From Leuconostoc kimchii IMSNU 11154 (GTDB lineage: Bacteria > Bacillota > Bacilli > Lactobacillales > Lactobacillaceae), in NCBI RefSeq assembly GCF_000092505.1, contig NC_014136.1:930001-994000 (forward strand): a stretch of 64,000 bases of DNA, given 5' to 3'. The position numbers and the translations under genes were made by a program. Shown here piece after piece: positions 17,632 to 26,151 of the stretch; the stretch's first letter is position 1, and each line of letters starts with the position of its first letter. The notes under the pieces were generated by a model. That model was not told the DNA's origin and did not search any database. It saw nothing but the letters and a program-made list of their open reading frames with translations.

Positions 17632-18838
17632 AAAATACTATGAATTGACGCCGGATGAACGTTTGGCGTTTTTAAATTTAAATGAGTCGATTCGTAATGA
17701 GTTGCATGAAAATCAAAGTGCTAATAATGCACAAATTATTGAAAATTATATTAGTGATTTTCGTGTACCTATGGGCGTTTTAAAAGATATTATTGTCAAT
17801 GGACGTCATGTATCAGTGCCAATGGCGACTGAAGAACCAAGTGTGATAGCTGCAGCAAATAATGGTGCACGACTACTAAATGGTGGTGATGGTATCAGTG
17901 TACGATTACCTGAACGAACAGCCATGATTGGTCAAATATTATTTACGGGGTGCCCATTTCATGAAATTGAGCATTATGTCGCGGCGCATCAAGAAGCGTT
18001 TTTTAAAACAGCACGCCAAGCTAAGCCTTCAATTTATAAGAGAGGCGGTGGATTACTATCAATTAAAGCACGTCAAGTTTCGAATGATGAGGTCAGTGTT
18101 GACTTTGAGGTAGATACAAAAGACGCTATGGGTGCAAATATTGTTAATACCATTTTAGAAGCTGAAGCGCCCCTGTTTAGTCATTTCGAGTCACATATAT
18201 TGGGTGCTATTTTGACGAATTACGCCACATCACAATGTGTAACTGTCACTGGATATGTACCGGTAGAATTATTAGGTGGGTTACAGGTTGCTGAAAAAAT
18301 TGTGGCATTGAACCAATTTTCAAAGCACGATTCATATCGGGCAACAACTGAAAATAAGGGCCTGTTTAATGGCATCAGTTCAGTTGTATTAGCAACTGGC
18401 AATGACTGGCGTGCTGTTGAAGCAAGTGGGCATGCATTTGCTAGTCAGTATGGCACATATCAGTCATTGACAACATGGCGCATCCAAGACAATAAACTAT
18501 TTGGTCAGTTGTCGCTGCCTATTTCAGTGGGCACTGTTGGTGGTGTTATTTCTGCCATGCCACAGGCAAGAAATGCACTTCGCATAATCGATATTGCCTC
18601 AGCCGATGAGTTACGCGGTGTTATTTTAGCAGTTGGGCTGGCACAAAATTTGGCTGCGCTAAAAGCCATTGCATCTGGCGGGATTCAACGTGGTCACATG
18701 CGTATGCAATATCGTGCATTAGCATTACAAGTTGGCGCCTTGCCAGAAGAATTAGAATTACTTGTATCACAATTAAACAAATTGGAACACGTTGATGCAA
18801 CCATTGCATCAAGATTATTAATGGAGATGAGAAAATGA
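17624..18838 (+). CDS. mvaA: Hydroxymethylglutaryl-CoA reductase, class II
   Basis: Reduces (or oxidises) HMG-CoA/mevalonate in the mevalonate route to isoprenoids, including undecaprenyl phosphate. At 404 aa it has the class II features: ENYISDFRVPMGV, the substrate-binding ATEEPSVIAAANNGA with catalytic Glu, the DAMGANIVNT motif with catalytic Asp nearby, and a C-terminal IASGGIQRGHMRM with the conserved His. It is sandwiched between ppx (8-bp overlap) and an IpaB/EvcA-family gene (ATGA overlap). Confidence 0.95.
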   Translation: MTKKYYELTPDERLAFLNLNESIRNELHENQSANNAQIIENYISDFRVPMGVLKDIIVNGRHVSVPMATEEPSVIAAANNGARLLNGGDGISVRLPERTAMIGQILFTGCPFHEIEHYVAAHQEAFFKTARQAKPSIYKRGGGLLSIKARQVSNDEVSVDFEVDTKDAMGANIVNTILEAEAPLFSHFESHILGAILTNYATSQCVTVTGYVPVELLGGLQVAEKIVALNQFSKHDSYRATTENKGLFNGISSVVLATGNDWRAVEASGHAFASQYGTYQSLTTWRIQDNKLFGQLSLPISVGTVGGVISAMPQARNALRIIDIASADELRGVILAVGLAQNLAALKAIASGGIQRGHMRMQYRALALQVGALPEELELLVSQLNKLEHVDATIASRLLMEMRK

Positions 18839-19776
18839 ATCCTAAAATTAAAACGTTACTACACGATGTCAATGCCGTTTATCCAGGGACAGTTATCACA
18901 CGTGTGGCTGGTGAAGCGACAGGTGAATTACATGTTGATCGTATTGCTCAAGAAGTCTTAGGGGATAGGTTGCTGATTGAATTAGCTGAGGGGACGGAGC
19001 CAGACTTTTTATTTGGTGATGAGTTGTTAAAAATGTTGCTGACGTTGAACGGGATTGCACCGCAAATTTTCTTTGCTCTGACATTCAATGATGAAACACT
19101 CGATCAACAATTGATTCAAATTGCCACACGGATGCATCGGACAGTTGTGCACGCTATCACGTATCGCGAACTTCATAAACAAGGTATCTTGACAGCGAAC
19201 ACGGTGACTGCCTATTTAGCCGGTGTGAAATCAGAATTAACAATTGAACAAGGTGATTTAGATGATGAAAGTTTGTGGCGATTGCTTGTCTTGTTGGATG
19301 CGTTAATTTTTGCAAATGCAAGTGGTGCTGATTTTTCTGAGTTATCATCTGATTATCCATTGGCTTACACTGCGGCAAAAAAATTAGTATCTCCCATATT
19401 AGAAGCAGATCTTAAACAATCACGTCATATTCGTCGGCAAATCGTGTTGCTATTTGCGGGTGTTGATGATACTTTGACAGCTTGGGGGAAACCAACAGTG
19501 AATGCCAAAGAATATGTCACGTTAACAAGTGTATTATCGCAACGCCAATTAGATTTACCAGTAAGTCAGGCTTTTACAATTTTTCACTCTGAGATGACAG
19601 ATTTTCAAACAAAGAAAACAGCTTACGTTGGTTTATCAAAAGTAGATTCGCAAAATAGCTTTGTAATTAGTAAGCCTGAGAATCAAGATTCTGCTAGCTT
19701 TTTTAAAGCACTTTACAAATTAAAAGTAGGAGACTTATTTAAACAGTTAGCGTTGCCTTATATTAATAGAGTGTAA
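18835..19776 (+). CDS. IpaB/EvcA-family protein, uncharacterised
   Basis: A 313-aa soluble protein resembling a lactic-acid-bacterial family annotated IpaB/EvcA; that name carries no functional evidence. The N-terminus (LLHDVNAVYPGTVITRVAGEATGEL) and the EGTEPDFLFGDELLKMLL segment are the recognisable parts. No TM segment or signal peptide is seen. The ELLKML region has the spacing of a degenerate zinc-peptidase helix, but HExxH is absent. Translationally coupled to mvaA through ATGA, so it may act in or near that pathway. Confidence 0.6.
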   Translation: MNPKIKTLLHDVNAVYPGTVITRVAGEATGELHVDRIAQEVLGDRLLIELAEGTEPDFLFGDELLKMLLTLNGIAPQIFFALTFNDETLDQQLIQIATRMHRTVVHAITYRELHKQGILTANTVTAYLAGVKSELTIEQGDLDDESLWRLLVLLDALIFANASGADFSELSSDYPLAYTAAKKLVSPILEADLKQSRHIRRQIVLLFAGVDDTLTAWGKPTVNAKEYVTLTSVLSQRQLDLPVSQAFTIFHSEMTDFQTKKTAYVGLSKVDSQNSFVISKPENQDSASFFKALYKLKVGDLFKQLALPYINRV

Positions 19777-19787
19777 ATGGGGGAATC

Positions 19788-20492
19788 ATGTTAATCACGC
19801 AAGAAATTCAAGAAAGCTTTGACCGTGCACAACGGATTGTTTTTATGACAGGGGCGGGCGTGTCAACACCGTCAGGCATCCCTGATTATCGTTCAAAAAA
19901 TGGTATATATCATGGTGTGAATTTGCAGCCAGAATATTTATTATCTACTACTGCTTTTCGCGATGAACCTGAGAAACAATATCAGTTTATGATGGATAAC
20001 ATGTATTTTCCAAAGGCACAGCCTAATATCATTCACGAGAAGATGGCAGCATTAACGCGTCAAAATCGTGCTAAAATTATTACACAAAATGTTGATGATC
20101 TACATGTTAAAGCCAACACAAAATTGGATGATTTAGTGCGTTTTCATGGCTCATTGTATGATATTTATGCGCCGATTGATGGTAAAAAAGCACATGTGGC
20201 GGATTATTTAAAAGCGATGACACGTTTAGATGGCGCATTACTTAGACCACGCATAACATTTTACGGAGAGATACCCTTTGATGTTGAAAAATCAGCTTTA
20301 TGGGTACAATCATCCGATTTGATTGTGATTGTCGGCACGAGCTTTCAGGTTTATCCTTTTGCAGGATTATTAAATTATGCTAATCCAGATACAAAAATTA
20401 TTTCAATAAACCTTGAAAAAATTGAAACGTTGTTTAATATTAATCAAATTATTGGTAATGCGACAGATTTTTTTAAAGCATTAAGCATCTAA
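19788..20492 (+). CDS. Sir2-family NAD-dependent deacylase, cysteine-free
   Basis: Sirtuin of 234 aa. The NAD site is TGAGVSTPSGIPDYRS, TQNVDDLH follows, the catalytic His is in RFHGSLYD, and the C-terminal Rossmann part has VGTSFQVYPFAGL. The four zinc-binding cysteines between FHGSLYD and RPRITFYGE are missing, and the whole protein contains no Cys. Sirtuin families lacking zinc ligands exist; whether this one is a deacetylase or another NAD-dependent enzyme is open. A GGGGGAA ribosome site precedes the ATG. Confidence 0.85.
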   Translation: MLITQEIQESFDRAQRIVFMTGAGVSTPSGIPDYRSKNGIYHGVNLQPEYLLSTTAFRDEPEKQYQFMMDNMYFPKAQPNIIHEKMAALTRQNRAKIITQNVDDLHVKANTKLDDLVRFHGSLYDIYAPIDGKKAHVADYLKAMTRLDGALLRPRITFYGEIPFDVEKSALWVQSSDLIVIVGTSFQVYPFAGLLNYANPDTKIISINLEKIETLFNINQIIGNATDFFKALSI

Positions 20493-20513
20493 ACAGCTTC
20501 GGCTGTTTTTTTA
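20491..20513 (+). terminator. Terminator after the sir2 gene
   Basis: AAACAGC-TTCG-GCTGTTT followed by T. A UUCG tetraloop hairpin. Confidence 0.9.
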
Positions 20514-20524
20514 GTTATTGATAT

Positions 20525-20539
20525 ATAGAATGATTCTAA
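20525..20539 (+). promoter_or_regulatory. Fur-family (PerR/Fur-like) operator before the metal ABC importer
   Basis: ATAGAATGATTCTAA is a perfect dyad over its 13-base core and matches 11 of 12 defined bases of the PerR box TTAnAATnATTnTAA. It fills the spacer between a TTGATA -35 (20518-20523) and a TATGAA -10 (20542-20547), a repressor position. The same motif lies before the DyP peroxidase at 52602. The regulator itself is not in this window. Confidence 0.6.
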
Positions 20540-20593
20540 CTTATGAAAGGCGTATGGCTAATGAGAAATGTGTATGCTATCATTAAATTATAT

Positions 20594-20641
20594 TGAGAAT
20601 TATCATCTAGCTGTGTCAGCCAAGAAGCAGCCAGATGATAG
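20594..20641 (+). other. Hairpin and second Fur-like box in the importer leader
   Basis: TGAGAATTATCATCT (20594-20608) matches 12 of 14 defined bases of a Fur box. Its right half, TATCATCT, pairs with AGATGATA (20633-20640); GCTG/CAGC continues the stem after one mismatch. No T run follows, so it is not a simple terminator. The rest of 20642-20799 shows nothing else I recognise. Confidence 0.35.
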
Positions 20642-20799
20642 TTCATCAATTAAAAAAATAAAAATGTCACGACGCACTTATTTCAACTGTAGATTTTAAA
20701 CGCGCCATTTTTGCGTGCATGAAAGTTTTTGGCTGGAAGCATTCTAATTTAAAAGTTTACACTCGAGTTAATGTCGATAACATTAGGAGAGTACAAACA

Positions 20800-21543
20800 A
20801 TGATAAAAGTCCGAAATATGACGGTTGCCTATAGTGGGCAACCAATATTCACGAACCTATCAATCGCGTTTGAACCTGGGAAAATCACAGGGATTATTGG
20901 ACCAAACGGTGCCGGTAAGTCAACAATGATTAAAGGTATTTTGGGATTGATACACAAGCAAAGTGGCGATGTGACTTTGCATGATAAACCGGTTGCTAAG
21001 CAACTAAAAAATGTTGCATATGTTGAACAACGTGCAGCGCTTGATTTAACATTTCCGATTAATGTTTTTGATACTGTTTTAACTGGAACCTATCCTAATC
21101 TTGGATTATTTAAGATTCCAAGTGAAAACGATAAAAGTGCTGCACGTCAAGCGCTAGCTGATGTTAATTTGTCGGAATTTTCACAACGCCAAATTGGTGA
21201 ACTCTCGGGTGGACAATTGCAACGCGTTTTCGTTGCACGGGCAATTGTACAAGAAGCAGATGTGATTATTCTAGATGAACCCTTTGTAGGAATTGATATG
21301 AAATCCGAAGCAGAAATCATGTCAATTTTGAAACGTTGGCAAATGGCTGGAAAGACAATTATTGTTGTGCATCATGACCTTAATAAAGTGACCAAGTATT
21401 TTGATAATTTAGTTATTATCAATCGTGGTATTGTTGCTGCAGGACAGACGACAGAGGTCTTTACCAAAGAAAATATTACAACGGCCTTTAGTGGGGATTT
21501 GTCAACAATATTATTCTCAGATAAGGAGCCTGAACATGCGTAG
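20800..21543 (+). CDS. Metal ABC transporter, ATP-binding protein (Mn/Zn/Fe type)
   Basis: ATPase of a cluster 9 (Mn/Zn/Fe) importer. Walker A is GPNGAGKST, the signature is LSGGQLQRV, Walker B is VIILDEPF and the switch His is in VVHHD. I chose ATG 20800, which has AGGAGA 8 nt upstream and starts MIKVRNMTVAYSGQ; the longer frame from 20719 lacks a site. 247 aa. The permease gene overlaps its end by 8 bp. The operon order ATPase-permease-binding protein resembles psa/mts/znu loci; the metal is probably Mn, but Zn cannot be excluded. Confidence 0.92.
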   Translation: MIKVRNMTVAYSGQPIFTNLSIAFEPGKITGIIGPNGAGKSTMIKGILGLIHKQSGDVTLHDKPVAKQLKNVAYVEQRAALDLTFPINVFDTVLTGTYPNLGLFKIPSENDKSAARQALADVNLSEFSQRQIGELSGGQLQRVFVARAIVQEADVIILDEPFVGIDMKSEAEIMSILKRWQMAGKTIIVVHHDLNKVTKYFDNLVIINRGIVAAGQTTEVFTKENITTAFSGDLSTILFSDKEPEHA

Positions 21544-22381
21544 TATAGGATTATTTATTGATGGTTTGATGCAATATAACTTTTTACAAACCGCGTTAAT
21601 TACCTCAATTTTAGTGGGTATTATGTCGGGTATTATTGGCTCATTCATTATTTTAAGAGGTATGTCTCTGATGGGGGATGCCATCTCTCATGCCGTCCTC
21701 CCTGGTGTCGCTGTAGCATATATGTTAGGGATTAATATTTTACTTGGTGCTTCAGTATTTGGTATCTTAGCTGCATTGTTAATTGGCCTAGTGACATTAA
21801 AATCAAAATTGAAGAATGATACGGCAATAGGTATTGTATTTTCTGCATTCTTTGCATTAGGTTTTATTTTAATTTCATTAGCAGAATCAGCTACCAATTT
21901 ACACCATATTTTGTTTGGAAATGTATTAGCAGTGTCGGATAACGATCTAATCACAACAGCCATTGTTTTAGCAATTGTCTTGATTTTTGTTGTGGTATTT
22001 TATAAAGAATTATTGATCACGTCATTTGATAATACTTTTGCGAAAGCATATGGATTAAAGACACAACTGATGCACTATGCCTTGATGTTGGTGTTGACGT
22101 TGGTAACTGTGACTGCATTGCAAACTGTTGGTATCATTTTGATTGTGGCGATGCTTATTACACCTGCTGCAACAGCTTATTTACTAACTAACCGTCTATC
22201 ACATATGATGATTGTGGCGGCAATTTTTTCAGTCATTTCATCCGTAATTGGTTTATACATGAGTTACACATTCAATTGGGCTTCAGGCCCAGCGATTGTT
22301 TTGACAGCAGCAGTGTTCTTTAGTTTGGCATTTTTGTTCTCACCAAAACAAGGTATTATTTTTAAGAAAAAAATAAATTAA
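21536..22381 (+). CDS. Metal ABC transporter, permease (ZnuB/MntC/TroC family)
   Basis: Polytopic permease of about 281 aa with eight or nine TM helices. The family motif RGMSLMGDAISHAVLPGVA follows the second helix, and DNDLI...FDNTFAKAYGLKT is the cytoplasmic coupling region. The start at 21536 (MRSIGLF) has an AAGGAG site and overlaps the ATPase gene by 8 bp; the longer frame from 21425 lies wholly inside the ATPase gene. It forms the membrane channel for the metal delivered by the downstream binding protein. Confidence 0.92.
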   Translation: MRSIGLFIDGLMQYNFLQTALITSILVGIMSGIIGSFIILRGMSLMGDAISHAVLPGVAVAYMLGINILLGASVFGILAALLIGLVTLKSKLKNDTAIGIVFSAFFALGFILISLAESATNLHHILFGNVLAVSDNDLITTAIVLAIVLIFVVVFYKELLITSFDNTFAKAYGLKTQLMHYALMLVLTLVTVTALQTVGIILIVAMLITPAATAYLLTNRLSHMMIVAAIFSVISSVIGLYMSYTFNWASGPAIVLTAAVFFSLAFLFSPKQGIIFKKKIN

Positions 22382-22419
22382 TTCGAGTTTCAAAGTTAAA
22401 AGAAGACGGAGAAAAAATT

Positions 22420-23362
22420 ATGATTAAGCGTTTAAGTATTATTGTTGCGACAGTAGTTGTTGTTTTGGGTGGTGTATTATGGTTTGTGAATAGTACTCAC
22501 GGTGGGCAAACTAAAAAGCATAATAAGCTACATGTAGTTGCGACCAACTCAATTATTGGTAATATGGTTGAGGAAGTTGCAGGAGATAAGGTAGATTTGT
22601 ATACAATAGTGCCTCGTGGTACAGATCCACATGAATATGAACCACGTCCGCAAGATGTATCAACAACCCAAGAGGCAGATGTTTTATTCCACAATGGTCT
22701 TAACTTAGAAACAGGTGGTTCAGGTTGGTTTAAAAAGATGTACCAAAATGCGGGGAAGAAAAACAATAAAGAAGTTTACTCTGTTTCAGCAGGTGTTATA
22801 GCTAAGCATTTGACGGATGCTGGTAAAGAAGATGAATTAGATCCGCATGCCTGGTTAGATATTCAAAATGGTATCAAGTATGTGAAAAATATTGAGAAAG
22901 TATTGATTGACAAGGATCCTGATAATAGCGATGCTTACAAGAAAAACGCACAGGCTTATATTACAAAACTGACTGATTTAGATAAAAGTGCTAAAACAAA
23001 GTTTAACGATATACCAGAAAACAAAAAAGTGTTAGTGACTTCAGAGGGCGCATTTAAATACTTCTCAGCAGCGTATGGTGTTAAACCAGCATTTATCTGG
23101 GAAATTAATACAGAATCACAAGGCACACCAGAACAAATGAAACAAGTGTTGGCTAAAATTCGTGCGAGCGAAGTGAAGTCACTATTCTTAGAAAGCTCAG
23201 TATCGCCCAAGGCAATGGAAAAGGTTTCAAAGGAAACAGGGTTGTCTATATATTCTAAAATTTATACCGATTCACTTGCCAAAAAGGGAACCGACGGGGG
23301 ACACTTATTACAGCATGATGAAATGGAATTTGGATAAAATCGCTGAAGGTATGGCGAAATAA
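22420..23362 (+). pseudogene. Metal-binding protein of the ABC importer, frameshifted near its 3' end
   Basis: PsaA/TroA-type solute-binding protein. The reading frame closes at 23337 (305 aa). Family ligands are all present: His71 (DPHEYEP), His in DPHAWLD, Glu in LFLESS and Asp in IYTDSLAKKG. Just after, a G5 run (23296-23300) shifts the frame. Removing one G restores GDTYYSMMKWNLDKIAEGMAK with a stop at 23360-23362, the standard C-terminus. The ~20-residue final helix is therefore lost or mutated, by a real mutation or a sequencing slip. There is no lipobox Cys; the N-terminal hydrophobic stretch would act as an uncleaved anchor. Confidence 0.88.
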
Positions 23363-23365
23363 ATG

Positions 23366-23398
23366 TAAAAAGTCATCACGTCATTGATGACTTTTTAT
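23366..23398 (+). terminator. Terminator of the metal ABC operon
   Basis: Stem AAAAAGTCATCA/TGATGACTTTTT with a short loop, 4 nt after the restored stop codon. This placement also supports 23362 as the ancestral gene end. Confidence 0.85.
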
Positions 23399-23410
23399 TA
23401 TGTTTATATA

Positions 23411-23424
23411 TGAAACATAATTCA
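23411..23424 (+). promoter_or_regulatory. CzrA/SmtB-type operator core before the CDF gene
   Basis: TGAAACATAATTCA fits the TGAA-N6-TTCA core of Zn-sensing ArsR-family operators. It lies 49 bp before the CDF exporter. An ArsR protein with the matching metal site is encoded at 26970. Confidence 0.45.
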
Positions 23425-23472
23425 TTTAAAAGTGGTATATTTAATATATAAAAAATATTGTGAGGAAAAGAC

Positions 23473-24372
23473 ATGACACAAATGAAGCAAAAACCCTATA
23501 TTATCGGGATTACGTTGAATTTAGTATTCGTTCTAACAGAAATTGTATTTTCCCAATTAGCGCACTCAACAGCCTTGTTTGCTGATGCATTTCATAATTT
23601 GAGTGATGTACTAGCACTTGTTATTGCTTGGTTGGCTGTCGTTGTATTTGGGTTGAAGGCGACAAAGCGACATACATATGGCTGGCATAATTTATCAATA
23701 TTAGCAAGTATCTTTAATACATTACTGTTGCTGTTTGCGGTTGTGATTATTTTCTATGAAGGCATCTCAGACATTATTAGTCCACCATCAGTATCGACGA
23801 GTGGTGCTACAGTGATGATTGTTGCTGCAGTGGGTATCGGCATTAACTTTTTCACTGCAATGCTATTTAAAGCCAGTGGTGCCCCAGATGAACATGGGCA
23901 TCATCATGAACAAGACCTAAATTCAAAAACGGCCTATATTCATTTATTAGCTGATGCGGGTGTTTCTGTTGGTGTGATTGTTGGTGGTCTACTAATTCAG
24001 TTAACAGGTTGGAACATGATCGATGCAATCATATCAATGATTATAGGTATAATTATTATTGTTACATCATGGCCAGTCATGGCGTCAACTTTTAATTTGG
24101 CTATTAATGGGGTTCCTGACAGTGTTGATGAAGAGGCTATATTCAATTATCTAAACAATCATCCAAATGTCTCAAACTTGCATGATTTGCATATTTGGCC
24201 ATTGTCTACTACAGAAACTGCCTTGACAGTGCATTTGTCTGCTGTAAAAAATGTTGATTCTCAAGAATTATTAGAAGATATTGCTGGCACATTACGTCGG
24301 AATTATCATGTGAACCATGTTACAATCCAAATTGAAACAGCAAAAGTCACAGAACCTTGTAATTTAATTTGA
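23473..24372 (+). CDS. Cation diffusion facilitator (Zn/Co/Cd or Mn exporter)
   Basis: CDF-family antiporter of 299 aa with six TM helices. The metal site A motifs are HNLSD in TM2 (ADAFHNLSD) and HLLAD in TM5 (AYIHLLADAGVS), an HxxxD pair, which usually means Zn/Cd/Co specificity. A short His loop (EHGHHHEQD) lies between TM4 and TM5, and the cytoplasmic ferredoxin-like domain follows (NLHDLHIWPLSTTETALTVHL). A GAGG site precedes the ATG. The exporter sits between two importers, and a CzrA-type operator core precedes it. Confidence 0.92.
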   Translation: MTQMKQKPYIIGITLNLVFVLTEIVFSQLAHSTALFADAFHNLSDVLALVIAWLAVVVFGLKATKRHTYGWHNLSILASIFNTLLLLFAVVIIFYEGISDIISPPSVSTSGATVMIVAAVGIGINFFTAMLFKASGAPDEHGHHHEQDLNSKTAYIHLLADAGVSVGVIVGGLLIQLTGWNMIDAIISMIIGIIIIVTSWPVMASTFNLAINGVPDSVDEEAIFNYLNNHPNVSNLHDLHIWPLSTTETALTVHLSAVKNVDSQELLEDIAGTLRRNYHVNHVTIQIETAKVTEPCNLI

Positions 24373-24375
24373 CAA

Positions 24376-24399
24376 GTCACACAAATGTAACATTCTCAT
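24376..24399 (+). repeat. 24-nt motif shared with the LysM/CAP promoter
   Basis: GTCACACAAATG-T-AACATT-C-TCAT matches 9265-9288 at 22 of 24 positions. Both copies are in noncoding DNA just downstream of a gene end and upstream of a new transcription unit. Its reverse complement contains TGTTAC-N5-TGTGAC, close to a WalR box. Confidence 0.4.
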
Positions 24400-24499
24400 G
24401 AAAGGGGTTACAAAAACTAACAATACTGATTTTTTTCACATTTAATGTGAATTCATATTGAAAATAACATGTAAAAAATTTTTTTATAGACATTTCGTG

Positions 24500-24527
24500 T
24501 TGACGAATTAATAAAAAAGTGTAATAT
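24500..24527 (+). promoter_or_regulatory. mntH promoter
   Basis: TTGACG (24500-24505), 16-bp spacer, TAATAT (24522-24527). Transcription would start near 24534, leaving a ~200-nt untranslated leader. Confidence 0.65.
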
Positions 24528-24533
24528 GTAATA

Positions 24534-24734
24534 TGTATTAGGGCAGGAATAGTCGAGTTAGATACCTTTCATAAGCTTTTAACAACCCAGTTGAATGAAA
24601 TCCTTTATGAAAATTATTTAGCACTACAATGCGTGTTTATTAACGTTAAGTGTTTGAAAAGTGAATACTAAATACGTATTTTAGTGAAAATTCGTTTGTT
24701 TTTGTCTTGAGGAGAAATCTAAAGGAGAATTAGA
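24534..24734 (+). promoter_or_regulatory. Long mntH leader with inverted repeats
   Basis: A ~200-nt leader holding an 8-bp pair TTTCATAA/TTATGAAA (about 24567 and 24606) and the near-palindrome ACTAAATACGTATTTTAGT (24667-24685). I looked for the yybP-ykoY manganese riboswitch core and do not see it clearly. An undetected riboswitch or an MntR-like operator is possible. Confidence 0.35.
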
Positions 24735-26129
24735 ATGGATAATTCTAAAAAAGCAGATCATCGTATCGTGCAAGATGCGACTGATAACTTAAGTTTGAGC
24801 GATGTCAACAGCTCAATTGAAGCCCCAAAAGATGGGTCTTTCTGGCGAAAATTGTTGGCCTTTTCAGGTCCTGGTGCCTTAGTTGCCGTTGGTTATATGG
24901 ATCCAGGTAACTGGGTAACATCAGTTGGTGGTGGTGCACAGTATCACTATGTCTTGCTGTCTGTTGTTTTGATTTCATCATTAATTGCAATGATGTTACA
25001 ATATATGGCGGGTAAGTTAGGTATTGTTAAGCAAGAAGACCTAGCGCAGGCAACACGTGATCGCACAAATAAGCCTGGTGGTATTGCGTTGTGGATTATG
25101 ACTGAATTAGCATTGATGGCCACAGATATTGCTGAAGTTATTGGTGGTGCCATTGCTTTACACTTGTTATTTGGGTGGTCAATGATTGCATCTGTTTTAA
25201 CAACGGCATTTGATGTTATTTTACTGCTATTGTTAATGCGGTTTGGGTTCCGTAAAATCGAAGCCATTGTTATGACTTTGATTATCACAATTTTGGTTAT
25301 TTTTGGATACTTAGTTATATTATCAAGACCTGAGTTATCAGCTTTATTTGGAGGTTATTTACCTCAACTCCAAGCAGTTTCAACACATGGTCCAAGAGGT
25401 GTTGATTCACCTATGGTTATGACATTGGGTATTATTGGCGCAACTGTTATGCCGCATAACCTTTACCTGCATTCATCAATCTCACAAACACGTAAGGTTG
25501 ATCGTACTGACAAGTCTGCTATTAAAGAAGCTGTGCGTTTCATGACATGGGATTCAAATATTCAGTTGTCATTAGCGTTTGTAATTAACTCGTTATTGTT
25601 AATTCTTGGGGCAGCATTGTTCTTCGGTCATGCCGATAAAGTTGGGACGTTTGGTTCAATGTATAATGCTTTAGGTGATAATACAATTGCTGGTGCAGTT
25701 GCGTCACCAATTTTGTCAACGTTGTTTGCTGTTGCCTTGTTGGCGTCTGGTCAAAATTCAACAATTACCGGAACATTAACTGGTGAAATTATCATGGAAG
25801 GTTTCCTTCACATGCGTATTCCAATGTGGTTACGTCGAGTTGTTACACGTGGCTTGGCATTAATTCCAGTTATTGCCTTTACCTTGATTTATGGTGGTGC
25901 AGAAGATAAATTAGACCAGCTTCTGGTTTATTCACAAGTGTTCTTATCAGTTGCTTTGCCATTTGCGATGGCGCCATTAATTATGTTCACATCGTCAAAG
26001 AAGATTATGGGTGAAGAATTTGTTAATCCAAAATGGATGACCATACTTGGCTGGTTGACTTTCGTAGCACTGACAGGTTTAAATATTCAATTAATTGTTC
26101 AAATTATGGGACAAATGTTTGGCGCATAA
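24735..26129 (+). CDS. mntH: Nramp-family divalent metal (Mn2+) transporter
   Basis: Proton-coupled Mn2+ importer of 464 aa. It shows the Nramp metal-binding motif DPGNW in TM1 (YMDPGNWVTSVGGG), the TM6 motif MPHNLYLHSS, and the transport signature GQNSTITGTLTGE. The N-terminal 35 residues are polar and cytoplasmic. An AAAGGAG site precedes the ATG. It lies beside the ABC metal importer whose binding-protein gene is frameshifted, so MntH may carry most Mn uptake. A UspA gene follows at 22 bp. Confidence 0.95.
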   Translation: MDNSKKADHRIVQDATDNLSLSDVNSSIEAPKDGSFWRKLLAFSGPGALVAVGYMDPGNWVTSVGGGAQYHYVLLSVVLISSLIAMMLQYMAGKLGIVKQEDLAQATRDRTNKPGGIALWIMTELALMATDIAEVIGGAIALHLLFGWSMIASVLTTAFDVILLLLLMRFGFRKIEAIVMTLIITILVIFGYLVILSRPELSALFGGYLPQLQAVSTHGPRGVDSPMVMTLGIIGATVMPHNLYLHSSISQTRKVDRTDKSAIKEAVRFMTWDSNIQLSLAFVINSLLLILGAALFFGHADKVGTFGSMYNALGDNTIAGAVASPILSTLFAVALLASGQNSTITGTLTGEIIMEGFLHMRIPMWLRRVVTRGLALIPVIAFTLIYGGAEDKLDQLLVYSQVFLSVALPFAMAPLIMFTSSKKIMGEEFVNPKWMTILGWLTFVALTGLNIQLIVQIMGQMFGA

Positions 26130-26151
26130 TAATAAGGTTAGGAGATCAATC

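Noticed and set aside
23296..23300. G5 run as a phase-variation tract
   Set aside because: Five Gs is too short for known slip-strand switches; a single mutation or a sequencing error is more likely.
24534..24600. yybP-ykoY manganese riboswitch in the mntH leader
   Set aside because: The region starts with GGGCAGGAATAG and has a GATACCTTT tract, loosely similar, but the paired core is not convincing by eye. Kept as an open leader structure.
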